NCBI GenBank assembly: GCA_031282385.1
Contig: JAITDV010000536.1
Location: 1-7,085 of the forward strand
Source: Planctomycetaceae bacterium
Lineage (GTDB): Bacteria > Planctomycetota > Planctomycetia > Pirellulales > Thermoguttaceae
Direction of reading: 5' to 3'
Length of the DNA stretch: 7,085 nucleotides
The translations under genes and the position numbers were made by a program. The first letter of the stretch is position 1. Each line of letters opens with the position of its first letter. A model generated the notes under the pieces. It saw only the letters and a program-made list of their open reading frames with translations, had not been told where the DNA came from and made no database searches. This document shows, in pieces, positions 1 to 5,072 of this stretch.

Positions 1-81
1 AGGTCTATTATCAAAATTAATTGACAAGGAGTCCCCATTCAGATGCTCAAACGAACTCGCCGCGAACAAGTTGGCTACCAT
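1..81 (-). CDS. possible 5' end of a minus-strand exported protein, cut by the window edge
   Basis: An ATG at 81-79 opens a minus-strand frame that stays open for 27 codons to the left edge. It reads MVANLFAASSFEHLNG and continues. The in-frame residues just upstream of the ATG (KSLFVVL, after a TGA stop) would lengthen the hydrophobic stretch. The start is therefore like a signal peptide, with a plausible AAS|S cleavage site. The codons (TTG, GCG, TCG) resemble those at the 5' ends of the other genes here. Against it, there is no clear ribosome binding site, the visible part is very short, and a + strand frame (2-136) is also open over the same bases. If real, the gene is divergent from cobA. 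No function can be given. Confidence 0.25.
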   Translation of the reverse strand, partial: MVANLFAASSFEHLNGDSLSINFDNRP

Positions 82-271
82 TAAAACAACAAAAAGACTT
101 TTTCAGGGACAACTAACTACATTCAAGGTTCAATAATTACCAATTTTTCACAAACTTTTAATTTACTGCCAATCTTGAACCACAAGCCCGACCGGTCATG
201 CAAGGCTATTTTGATTCCCAGACGTTCAACTACAATATCTTTTCTTTCAAACTTGTGTAAATTTAAACTCA

Positions 272-325
272 AATCTGCACACAGACTGAAATCCAATCTG
301 CACAAATCCAACTCCAATTTGTACA
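272..325. repeat. three degenerate short direct repeats, period about 22 nt
   Basis: AATCTGCACA occurs at 272-281 and 295-304, and the related AATTTGTACA at 316-325. The spacings are 23 and 21 nt, and CCAA/CCAACT-like sequence lies between the units. The array is short and imperfect, so it is not a CRISPR. It could be a degenerate tandem duplication or simply biased sequence. Confidence 0.3.
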
Positions 326-383
326 ATCCTGACTTGATTTACCAGCAATTTGACTTGGATTGTTGACAGAATATACAAAATTT

Positions 384-433
384 GCAGAATTTACAGCAGA
401 ATTTACATGTGTGAATGTGGTTTGTAAATTCTG
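384..433. promoter_or_regulatory. tandem and inverted GCAGAATTTACA motif upstream of cobA
   Basis: GCAGAATTTACA is present twice head to tail (384-395 and 396-407). A related unit, ACAGAATATACA, lies at 366-377. The inverted form TGTAAATTCTG at 423-433 is an exact reverse complement of 397-407, giving an 11-bp stem around a 15-nt loop. The cluster ends about 45 nt before the cobA ATG. It could be a repressor or activator binding cluster, or a hairpin in a leader transcript. It does not match a riboswitch class that I recognise, including the cobalamin riboswitch. Confidence 0.4.
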
Positions 434-478
434 AAATTATATTGATTTTGTCAAAATTTATTATTGTTGGTGAATTTT

Positions 479-1198
479 ATGAATGGAATGGTTTATTTTG
501 TTGGGGCGGGACCGGGTGATCCGGAGCTTTTGACGGTTAAAGGTGAGCGGTGTATTGCGCGGGCGGATTTGGTGTTGTATGATTATCTTGTGGATGAACG
601 GATTTTGACGCTTGCAAAACAAGACGCAGAGTTGGTTTCGTTGGGTGAATCTCACTCAGGACGGAAATTGTTGCAGGACGAAGTAAACGAACAAATGATC
701 GCCGCCGCCCAAAAAGGACGTATTGTTGTCAGATTAAAAGGCGGCGATCCGCACATATTCGGGAGACTAAACGAAGAAATTGACGCTCTAAAAAACGCCG
801 GAATTCAATTTGAAGTTGTGCCGGGTATCACGGCAGCTTCTGCAGCCGCACAAGCAGCAGGGATTTCATTGACCAATAGGCAAAACTCCAGCGCAATCGT
901 CTTGCTTACCGGACATCCTGCAAATAAAAACAACCCAAACACACCTGCACTTGATTTCAAGAAATTTGCAAATTTCGTTGGAAATTTGATTTTTTATATG
1001 GGTGTAGAAACCGTGCAAACTTGGAGCAATGAATTACTAGACGGCGGAATGTTGCCCGAAACTCCAGTATTAATTGTCCAAAATGCAACACGCAGAAATC
1101 AAAAAATCATACACACAACCCTAATAAACACAGAAAAAAAAATCAAAGAAGAAAACATACAAAAACCCGCTGTCATTATCGTTGGAAAAATATCATAA
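479..1198 (+). CDS. cobA: uroporphyrinogen-III C-methyltransferase (SUMT)
   Basis: This cytosolic enzyme moves two methyl groups from S-adenosylmethionine to uroporphyrinogen III, giving precorrin-2, the branch point to siroheme and cobalamin. The 239 residues span the tetrapyrrole methylase fold. The N-terminal SAM loop is GAGPGDPELLT (9-19). The family motif RLKGGDPHIFGR is at 85-96. VPGITAASAAAQAAG (114-128) and LLTGHPA (142-148) follow, and PVLIVQNATRRNQ (196-208) lies near the end. The usual LTHR reads LTNR (131-134), a mild deviation. The length suits a stand-alone SUMT; no HemD or CysG dehydrogenase domain is fused. I chose ATG 479. ATG 488 or TTG 464 are alternatives, but TTG 464 overlaps a possible -10 element. 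There is no clear Shine-Dalgarno. The nearest genes have no tetrapyrrole role, so the branch served (siroheme or B12) cannot be told. The function is well supported and the exact start is less sure. Confidence 0.93.
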   Translation: MNGMVYFVGAGPGDPELLTVKGERCIARADLVLYDYLVDERILTLAKQDAELVSLGESHSGRKLLQDEVNEQMIAAAQKGRIVVRLKGGDPHIFGRLNEEIDALKNAGIQFEVVPGITAASAAAQAAGISLTNRQNSSAIVLLTGHPANKNNPNTPALDFKKFANFVGNLIFYMGVETVQTWSNELLDGGMLPETPVLIVQNATRRNQKIIHTTLINTEKKIKEENIQKPAVIIVGKIS

Positions 1199-1376
1199 TT
1201 TCGGAAACCCAGAAATGGCAACTTCTAAAAATATATTTTTTGGCAGAATTATCAAAATTTTAGGATTGACAAGTTTTGACAATAAGTCTATTCTGTCCAA
1301 TAATTTGTCAAATTATTCAATTCCTAAAAATTCGTGAAAATTAGTGGACAAAATAAGTTTTTAGAAGTTCCGAAAT
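1198..1376. repeat. large nested inverted repeat directly after cobA
   Basis: The outer arms are AACTTCTAAAAA (1220-1231) and TTTTTAGAAGTT (1358-1369), a perfect 12-bp match. Beyond them ATTTCGG (1198-1204) pairs with CCGAAAT (1370-1376), across an unpaired stretch at 1205-1219. Inside, TTTTAGGA (1258-1265) pairs with TCCTAAAA (1322-1329) and continues with TTG/CAA after one bulged base. A perfect palindrome sits at 1299-1317. The element starts at the last base of the cobA stop codon. There is no U-run of terminator type after the right arm. It may be a folded 3' UTR or a small mobile repeat. Confidence 0.5.
1299..1317. repeat. perfect 9-bp palindrome with a 1-nt centre
   Basis: AATAATTTG-T-CAAATTATT is fully self-complementary apart from the central T. 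It lies at the heart of the larger inverted repeat at 1198-1376, about 310 nt before the BatA/vWA start. It could be the tip of a cruciform or RNA fold, or an operator-like dyad. High AT content lowers the weight of the match. Confidence 0.35.
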
Positions 1377-1512
1377 AATATTTGCGAATTTTACTTTCAT
1401 ACTTGCAAAAATCAAATTGAACAACCGCCAAAATCAACAAAATTACAGCTTCACCCCAAACCGCCCCCGCAGCCAAATTTTGCCCACAATATAAATACTG
1501 ACCAAAACATGC

Positions 1513-1541
1513 TTGACGATATTGTTGCAAAAATTTATTAT
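1513..1541 (+). promoter_or_regulatory. candidate sigma70-type promoter for the BatA/vWA gene
   Basis: TTGACG (1513-1518) and TATTAT (1536-1541) are spaced by 17 nt, the optimal distance. Transcription would begin near 1548, leaving a leader of about 78 nt that contains the GAGCGAT duplication and the 16-bp palindrome. The 15 bases around the -10 (1530-1544) recur exactly at 453-467 before cobA, though no matching -35 is seen there. Confidence 0.4.
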
Positions 1542-1591
1542 TGTCTTTCCTATTGTGAGCGATGAGCGATTAATTGTATTTTATTTTAATC

Positions 1592-1607
1592 AAATCAAAT
1601 TTGATTT
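1592..1607. promoter_or_regulatory. perfect 16-bp palindrome, operator-like, in the BatA/vWA leader
   Basis: AAATCAAA-TTTGATTT is exactly self-complementary with no spacer and ends 18 nt before the ATG at 1626. Its position downstream of the candidate promoter suits a repressor site. As RNA it would form only a poor hairpin because it lacks a loop. The regulator is unknown, and low-complexity AT sequence makes chance possible. Confidence 0.35.
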
Positions 1608-1625
1608 ACTGTAATGTGATTTTTT

Positions 1626-3950
1626 ATGTCTTTTATTACGTTTTCTCTTTTTTTGGGCGGTGTTGTGTTTGCGGTTATTCCGATATTGCTGCATTTGTTG
1701 ATGCGTGGTAAACCCAAACGTATTGAATTTCCTGCGCTTGTTTTTGTCAAAAAAAACTTAGACGTCAACCGCCGAAATTACCGTCTAAAACATATTCTTT
1801 TATTGTTGCTCCGTATTGCTGTAATTTTGCTTTTTGGTTTAGCATTGTCGCGACCGTCGTTAAAATTCGCCGATTGGTTTGCCCGCTTGCCCGACTTATT
1901 CGCCAGCTCAAATTCAGGCAAATCAGGAAATACTAATGACGATTTCCGCAATACTAATTGGGTCGAATTCGGTACGCAAGACGCACCCGTAGCCGCGGCA
2001 ATTGTTGTCGATTCTTCGTTGAGAATGAATTATATTGCGGAGAACAAATCGCGTCTTGACGTCGCTAAACAATTTGCCCAATGGATACTCAAGCGTATTC
2101 CGCCAAAAAGCGAAATCGCCGTCGTCTCCACAACAAGAGAATCAGCAGTATTCCAAATCGATATGCTTGCGGCAAAAGATAAAATCGACCGTCTCCAAAC
2201 AATCTCGTCCGGTAAAACAATCACCGACGCCGTAACAGACGCAATAAATTTACTCACAACAAGCAAGAACGAACAACGTGAACTTTATATTTTGACTGAT
2301 TTGTCAGAAGCGGGTTGGTCAGAAAAATTCTTGGAGACATTGGCTAAACTTGTTGCAAGTTTACGCGGACAAAAAAACACAACAAACAATAACTCGCCAA
2401 CACAAAATAACAATAACACAACCAAACAACAAAATTCATTTTTCGGTAACAATAAATGGTTGGAAATTTTTATCGTTGATGTCAGTGTTCCTTCGCCCGT
2501 TGATACCGCAATTGTAAACTTGTCCGTCACACCACAAATCGCCTCACCCGAAACAACCGTCGAAATCGAAATCTCTGTTGCAAACATCGGCAACGAAACT
2601 TCAAGAACAATTGACCTCATCTTGGCTGGCGATTCAAACACCGGTGAAATCATAAAAGATACAAAAACCCTAAACTTCCCCAAAGGCGAATCACAACAAA
2701 ATACCACATTTTCAATCACAGGTCTTAACAACGGAACCCAACAAGGAAAAATCCAATTCACAGTACCCGACGCCCTTGAATTTGATGACAAAATGTTTTT
2801 CACTTTGCAAATCATACCGCCTCCGCGCGTCTTGATAGTGTCCGATGTTCCGGTTCATGATACCGCACTTTTTTTACGCCAAGCACTTGTTACAATCCCG
2901 TTCAACGTAGAAACAATTTCGTTTGCAGAACTAACCGGCAAAACTTTGAGCGAACTAAATCAATTCAAAACATTGATGTTGCTTGATCCGGTACCTTTGG
3001 ATATTGTTGTCTGGAAAAAATTAGCCGACTATGTATCAACAGGCGGCGGAGTCGGCATATTCTTGGGTGCAAACGCAACTTTGCTCAACGCATTCAATAA
3101 CCCTATTGCCTCCGAAGTAATCGGCGCAAAATTAGTTCGTCAAGCTCGCAGTCCCGACGAAGGTCTCTGGATGTTGCCCACAAATAAATCAACTCCAATC
3201 TTGACTTCATTCAAACAATACGGCGACGTCGAACAATACCCTTGGGATACACAATTAGTATTTCGTTATTGGGAGTTGGAAGATTTATCATTGCGAGCGG
3301 ATATTGCGCTGCCTTTCACCGACGGACGTCCCGCCGTCATAACTCAAACATTAGGACGCGGACGCACCGTAACAATCACCACCCCCGTTTCAGAAACAAA
3401 CAACATCACAAATAAATGGAATGTATTGCCCAACAATGAAGCTTCGTGGATGTTCGTGTTGTTGACGGACGGCATAACAAAATACTTAACAGGAACAGCC
3501 GAACAACAATTCATATTCAATACCGGCGAACCAATAATAATTCGCCCAACTATAGAAAAAATGCCGGAAACCGCGTTACTTGGAACGCCCGATGGAAAAT
3601 CAATCCGCCTCACACCAAACACAACTCAAAAAGAAATTGCCATACCGCCAATTACCGAAACCGGTAACTTCCGCATCCGTTCAGGCGGCGAACAAGGTTC
3701 GCTTGACACCGGTTTCAGCGTAAACTATCACAGCAACGAAACCGCCGTACGTAAAATTGACAAATCCCAACTTGACCGCTTTTTCGGCGAAAATAATTAT
3801 CATCTTGTCCACTCCCCAAAAGAAATCGAACAAAACATGACACGGCGCAGAATTGGAATGGAATTGTACACGGTGGTAATTTTGCTGTTGGCGGCAATTT
3901 TTGTAACAGAATATCTTTTCGCAACCAGATTCAGAAAACACAAAAAATAA
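1626..3950 (+). CDS. BatA-type membrane protein with von Willebrand factor A domain
   Basis: This membrane protein of 774 residues belongs to a family whose exact role is unknown; relatives are linked to MoxR ATPases and cell-envelope functions. The BatA-like N-terminus has two helices (about 3-25 and 56-76) around the conserved LMRGKPKRIEFPAL stretch. A vWA domain covers about 122-285. Its metal site is altered: DSSLR (129-133) replaces DxSxS, although T224-D225 of the third motif remains. An Asn/Gln/Thr-rich insert (249-276) interrupts this domain before its last strand. A CARDB-like beta domain follows (about 291-396). Next is an amidotransferase-like Rossmann domain starting RVLIVSDVPV (401) and running past GGGVGIFLG (473-481), with no catalytic Cys there. 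The region at 540-625 (FRYWEL, GRGRTVTITTPVS) and the last helix (about 746-767, after RRRIGMELYTV) also match the planctomycete form. ATG 1626 puts the first helix at the very N-terminus, as expected. No MoxR or DUF58 gene is adjacent here. Confidence 0.85.
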   Translation: MSFITFSLFLGGVVFAVIPILLHLLMRGKPKRIEFPALVFVKKNLDVNRRNYRLKHILLLLLRIAVILLFGLALSRPSLKFADWFARLPDLFASSNSGKSGNTNDDFRNTNWVEFGTQDAPVAAAIVVDSSLRMNYIAENKSRLDVAKQFAQWILKRIPPKSEIAVVSTTRESAVFQIDMLAAKDKIDRLQTISSGKTITDAVTDAINLLTTSKNEQRELYILTDLSEAGWSEKFLETLAKLVASLRGQKNTTNNNSPTQNNNNTTKQQNSFFGNNKWLEIFIVDVSVPSPVDTAIVNLSVTPQIASPETTVEIEISVANIGNETSRTIDLILAGDSNTGEIIKDTKTLNFPKGESQQNTTFSITGLNNGTQQGKIQFTVPDALEFDDKMFFTLQIIPPPRVLIVSDVPVHDTALFLRQALVTIPFNVETISFAELTGKTLSELNQFKTLMLLDPVPLDIVVWKKLADYVSTGGGVGIFLGANATLLNAFNNPIASEVIGAKLVRQARSPDEGLWMLPTNKSTPILTSFKQYGDVEQYPWDTQLVFRYWELEDLSLRADIALPFTDGRPAVITQTLGRGRTVTITTPVSETNNITNKWNVLPNNEASWMFVLLTDGITKYLTGTAEQQFIFNTGEPIIIRPTIEKMPETALLGTPDGKSIRLTPNTTQKEIAIPPITETGNFRIRSGGEQGSLDTGFSVNYHSNETAVRKIDKSQLDRFFGENNYHLVHSPKEIEQNMTRRRIGMELYTVVILLLAAIFVTEYLFATRFRKHKK

Positions 3951-3961
3951 CTTATACCGTT

Positions 3962-4056
3962 CGTACTATAAATTGTTGACTCAAGAACGTCAAAGCCTGC
4001 TTGCCGATAAGTAAGCAGGCGAAGGTAAAGGAAATTTAAAGTGTGAACAGTTTAAA
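3962..4056. repeat. 95-nt structured repeat, copy 1
   Basis: This copy matches 6792-6887 at 84 of 96 aligned columns by hand count, with one gap. A strong hairpin pairs GCCTGCTTGC (3995-4004) with GTAAGCAGGC (4011-4020) around the loop CGATAA. A closing stem pairs TAAATTG (3969-3975) with CAGTTTA (4048-4054), and GTACTA (3963-3968) can add TAGTAC (4058-4063) after a short bulge. It starts 11 nt after the upstream stop codon. No U-run follows, so it is not a plain terminator. It may be a REP-like dispersed element or a small structured RNA. The strand is uncertain, although the G-U pairs seen favour + strand RNA. Confidence 0.65.
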
Positions 4057-4119
4057 ATAGTACAAAATTTTTGCAGCGTATTCTTGAAGTAATTTGCAAA
4101 ATATAAAAAACGGTATTTA

Positions 4120-4286
4120 TTCAGTGGAATGTTTTTTTATTGTGAAATACCTAAAATTATTTTAAGCTAGATTCGCGGCAATGGGCTGAAAGCCCAACAT
4201 CATTAACGTTGGGCGTTGCTCTACGCTATTGATTCAAGGCTTTCAGCATTAGTTCAAAAAACAACACAAAAAAACATTCCACCGAA
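4120..4286. mobile_element. MITE-like element with 19-nt terminal inverted repeats
   Basis: The left end, TTCAGTGGAATGTTTTTTT (4120-4138), is the reverse complement of the right end (4268-4286) at 18 of 19 positions. GTATTTAT abuts the left end (4113-4120, its last T shared with the repeat) and GTATTAT follows the right end (4287-4293), which could be an imperfect target-site duplication. The interior has no coding capacity and contains a large palindromic core (4180-4250). Size, terminal repeats and lack of a transposase gene fit a non-autonomous miniature element. A long folded RNA is the alternative. Confidence 0.45.
4180..4250. repeat. GGCTGAAAGCC palindromic core
   Basis: GCTGAAAGCC (4185-4194) pairs perfectly with GGCTTTCAGC (4238-4247). 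The stem extends by AAT (4180-4182) with ATT (4248-4250) across a GG bulge. Inside or alternatively, GCCCAAC (4192-4198) pairs with GTTGGGC (4208-4214) around a 9-nt loop, and GGGCTGAAAGCCC is itself a small dyad. From memory, similar GGCTGAAAGCCCAACAT-type interspersed palindromes occur in planctomycete and some other genomes; this was not checked. Confidence 0.5.
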
Positions 4287-4337
4287 GTATTATAAAAAAC
4301 ATTTTGCCGAGTTGTTAAAATTTACACATGAATTAAA

Positions 4338-4796
4338 ATGAAAACTGTACATTTAAATCGAAAAAAAATTACGCTTGAATTGCGGATGACGGCGATGATT
4401 GATATGATTTTTTTGTTATTAATTTTCTTTATTTGTACGTCAAGTTTTCGCCCGTCGGAGAGTCTTATGACAACTGATATGTCTTTGCCCGGAAATATTA
4501 CCAGTGATGTGAAGTTACAGATTCCGGAGCCGAGTGATATTGATGTTGCGATAATCAAGATTACATTAGGCGAAGTTCCGCAATGGTATCTTGCGGGCAA
4601 AGAATGTAAATCGATTCGGCAACTAGGCGAGTTATTGATTGAATTGCGGGACATTCAAAATGACTTACCGGTTGTGATAGACAGCGATCCGAATGTTCCG
4701 ATTAAAAATGTGATTGACGTATATGATGCGTGCCGCGCAGCAAGTTTAACTAAAATCCAATTTGCCGCAAATAACACAAAAAACAGAGAAAAATAA
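4338..4796 (+). CDS. exbD: ExbD/TolR-family biopolymer transport protein
   Basis: ExbD/TolR proteins pair with ExbB/TolQ in the cytoplasmic membrane to turn proton flow into mechanical work on outer-envelope partners. The 152 residues show the family layout: a short cytoplasmic N-terminus, one membrane helix (about 17-37) and an external domain. The helix begins MTAMIDMIFLLLIFF and carries the conserved proton-path aspartate at D22. The external C-terminal fold shows LPVVIDSDPNVPIKNVIDVY (110-129), which matches the usual ExbD signature, and ends near TKIQFA (138-143). Length is normal. ATG 4338 puts the helix at the expected place; the leader AATTAAA has no Shine-Dalgarno. There is no exbB next to it, with about 390 nt of non-coding DNA before it, so its partner must be elsewhere. 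The TolR and ExbD subtypes cannot be separated from this sequence alone. Confidence 0.9.
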   Translation: MKTVHLNRKKITLELRMTAMIDMIFLLLIFFICTSSFRPSESLMTTDMSLPGNITSDVKLQIPEPSDIDVAIIKITLGEVPQWYLAGKECKSIRQLGELLIELRDIQNDLPVVIDSDPNVPIKNVIDVYDACRAASLTKIQFAANNTKNREK

Positions 4797-4832
4797 TCCG
4801 GTTATAACGATTCGACAACTTATTGAACCGGA
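4797..4832. repeat. hairpin directly after the exbD stop
   Basis: TCCGGTT (4797-4803) and AACCGGA (4826-4832) form a perfect 7-bp stem around a 22-nt loop, starting at the base after the TAA. No U-run follows, so it is not a standard intrinsic terminator. It might protect the 3' end of the exbD transcript. Confidence 0.35.
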
Positions 4833-4855
4833 CAATTATCAGGACAAATATTATT

Positions 4856-4879
4856 CGTACAATTATTAGAATATGTACG
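4856..4879. repeat. short inverted repeat in the exbD downstream spacer
   Basis: CGTACA (4856-4861) pairs with TGTACG (4874-4879), and TATT/AATA can pair further inside across a small bulge. It lies about 200 nt before the next gene. The TTCGTAC at its left edge also begins the 95-nt repeat copy 1, so it may mark a decayed start of a third copy. Weak on its own. Confidence 0.25.
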
Positions 4880-4993
4880 ATTGGTATAGTGGAATAAAAA
4901 ATTGTCATCTTATGTATTTTTGATGCAGCGGCGCAAATTTTGACCATAATTATTGCCGATAACGGTGGAGATGTTCGGTATATTGTTTCAGTC

Positions 4994-5018
4994 AATTTAA
5001 AGTGTGAGCAGTTTAAAA
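4994..5018. repeat. partial third copy of the 95-nt repeat
   Basis: The 25 bases here match the 3' end of copy 1 (4034-4058 region) with a single change, GTGAGCAG for GTGAACAG, and both are followed within two bases by GTAC. An exact TTGCCGATAA, as in the copy 1 hairpin, lies upstream at 4953-4962 and can form its own small stem (TTGCCG with CGGTGG). The rest of the element is not recognisable. It ends about 54 nt before the next ATG. Confidence 0.5.
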
Positions 5019-5072
5019 GTACAGAAATATTACAAATTGTGAACATTTAACAATTCATACCAAATTAAACCA

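Larger units (their letters stand above)
82..478. other. spacer before cobA, no convincing gene
   Basis: AT-rich sequence with short open frames on both strands, none with a recognisable protein. It holds three degenerate repeats at 272-325, a tandem and inverted 12-mer cluster at 384-433, an isolated TTGACA at 363-368 without a good -10 at proper distance, and an AAAATTTATTATTGT stretch at 453-467 that recurs in the putative promoter region of the next gene. Confidence 0.5.
1199..1625. other. spacer between cobA and the BatA/vWA gene
   Basis: No supported gene. The left half is the nested inverted repeat at 1198-1376. The middle (1420-1490) is C-rich on this strand. The right part holds the candidate promoter at 1513-1541, a GAGCGAT tandem duplication (1557-1570) and the palindrome at 1592-1607. 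A 68-codon minus-strand frame (1530-1324) with one hydrophobic patch crosses this area but is not persuasive. Confidence 0.5.
3951..4337. other. spacer between the BatA/vWA gene and exbD
   Basis: No gene is seen. The spacer holds the first full copy of the 95-nt structured repeat (3962-4056), a weak 7-bp dyad (TTTTGCA 4069-4075 with TGCAAAA 4095-4101), and a 167-bp element with terminal inverted repeats (4120-4286). No encoded ExbB/TolQ protein or remnant of one is visible. Confidence 0.55.

Noticed and set aside
2..136. Open + strand frame of 44 codons entering from the left edge and ending in TAA
   Set aside because: It could be the tail of an upstream gene, but the residues show no recognisable motif and it competes with the minus-strand start at 81. 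Neither can be decided without sequence to the left.
123..366. Two overlapping frames of 63 and 67 codons on opposite strands
   Set aside because: Both run through the degenerate repeats at 272-325, have no recognisable domain and lack ribosome binding sites. They look like chance frames in a spacer.
272..407. Repeated short units that might suggest a CRISPR array
   Set aside because: The units are 10-12 nt, degenerate and partly tandem without spacers of constant length, and no cas gene is present.
82..478. Cobalamin riboswitch upstream of cobA
   Set aside because: I see no B12-box-like conserved stretch and no fold of the expected size. Only the short dyad cluster is present.
1324..1530. 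Minus-strand frame of 68 codons with a hydrophobic patch (AVILLILAVVQF)
   Set aside because: It ends inside the nested inverted repeat at 1198-1376, has a poor start context and no recognisable family. The G-rich sense composition is suggestive, but the evidence is too thin to call a gene.
2285..2815. 176-codon minus-strand frame inside the BatA/vWA gene
   Set aside because: It lies wholly opposite a well-supported coding frame with recognisable domains, and its own product has no recognisable features.
3995..4020. Strong hairpin after the BatA/vWA gene as an intrinsic terminator
   Set aside because: The stem is followed by GAAGGTAAAGG instead of a U-run, and the whole surrounding 95 nt is repeated elsewhere, which fits a structured repeat better.
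4069..4101. 7-bp dyad TTTTGCA / TGCAAAA before the MITE-like element
   Set aside because: Short, AT-rich and with a 19-nt loop; expected by chance in this composition.
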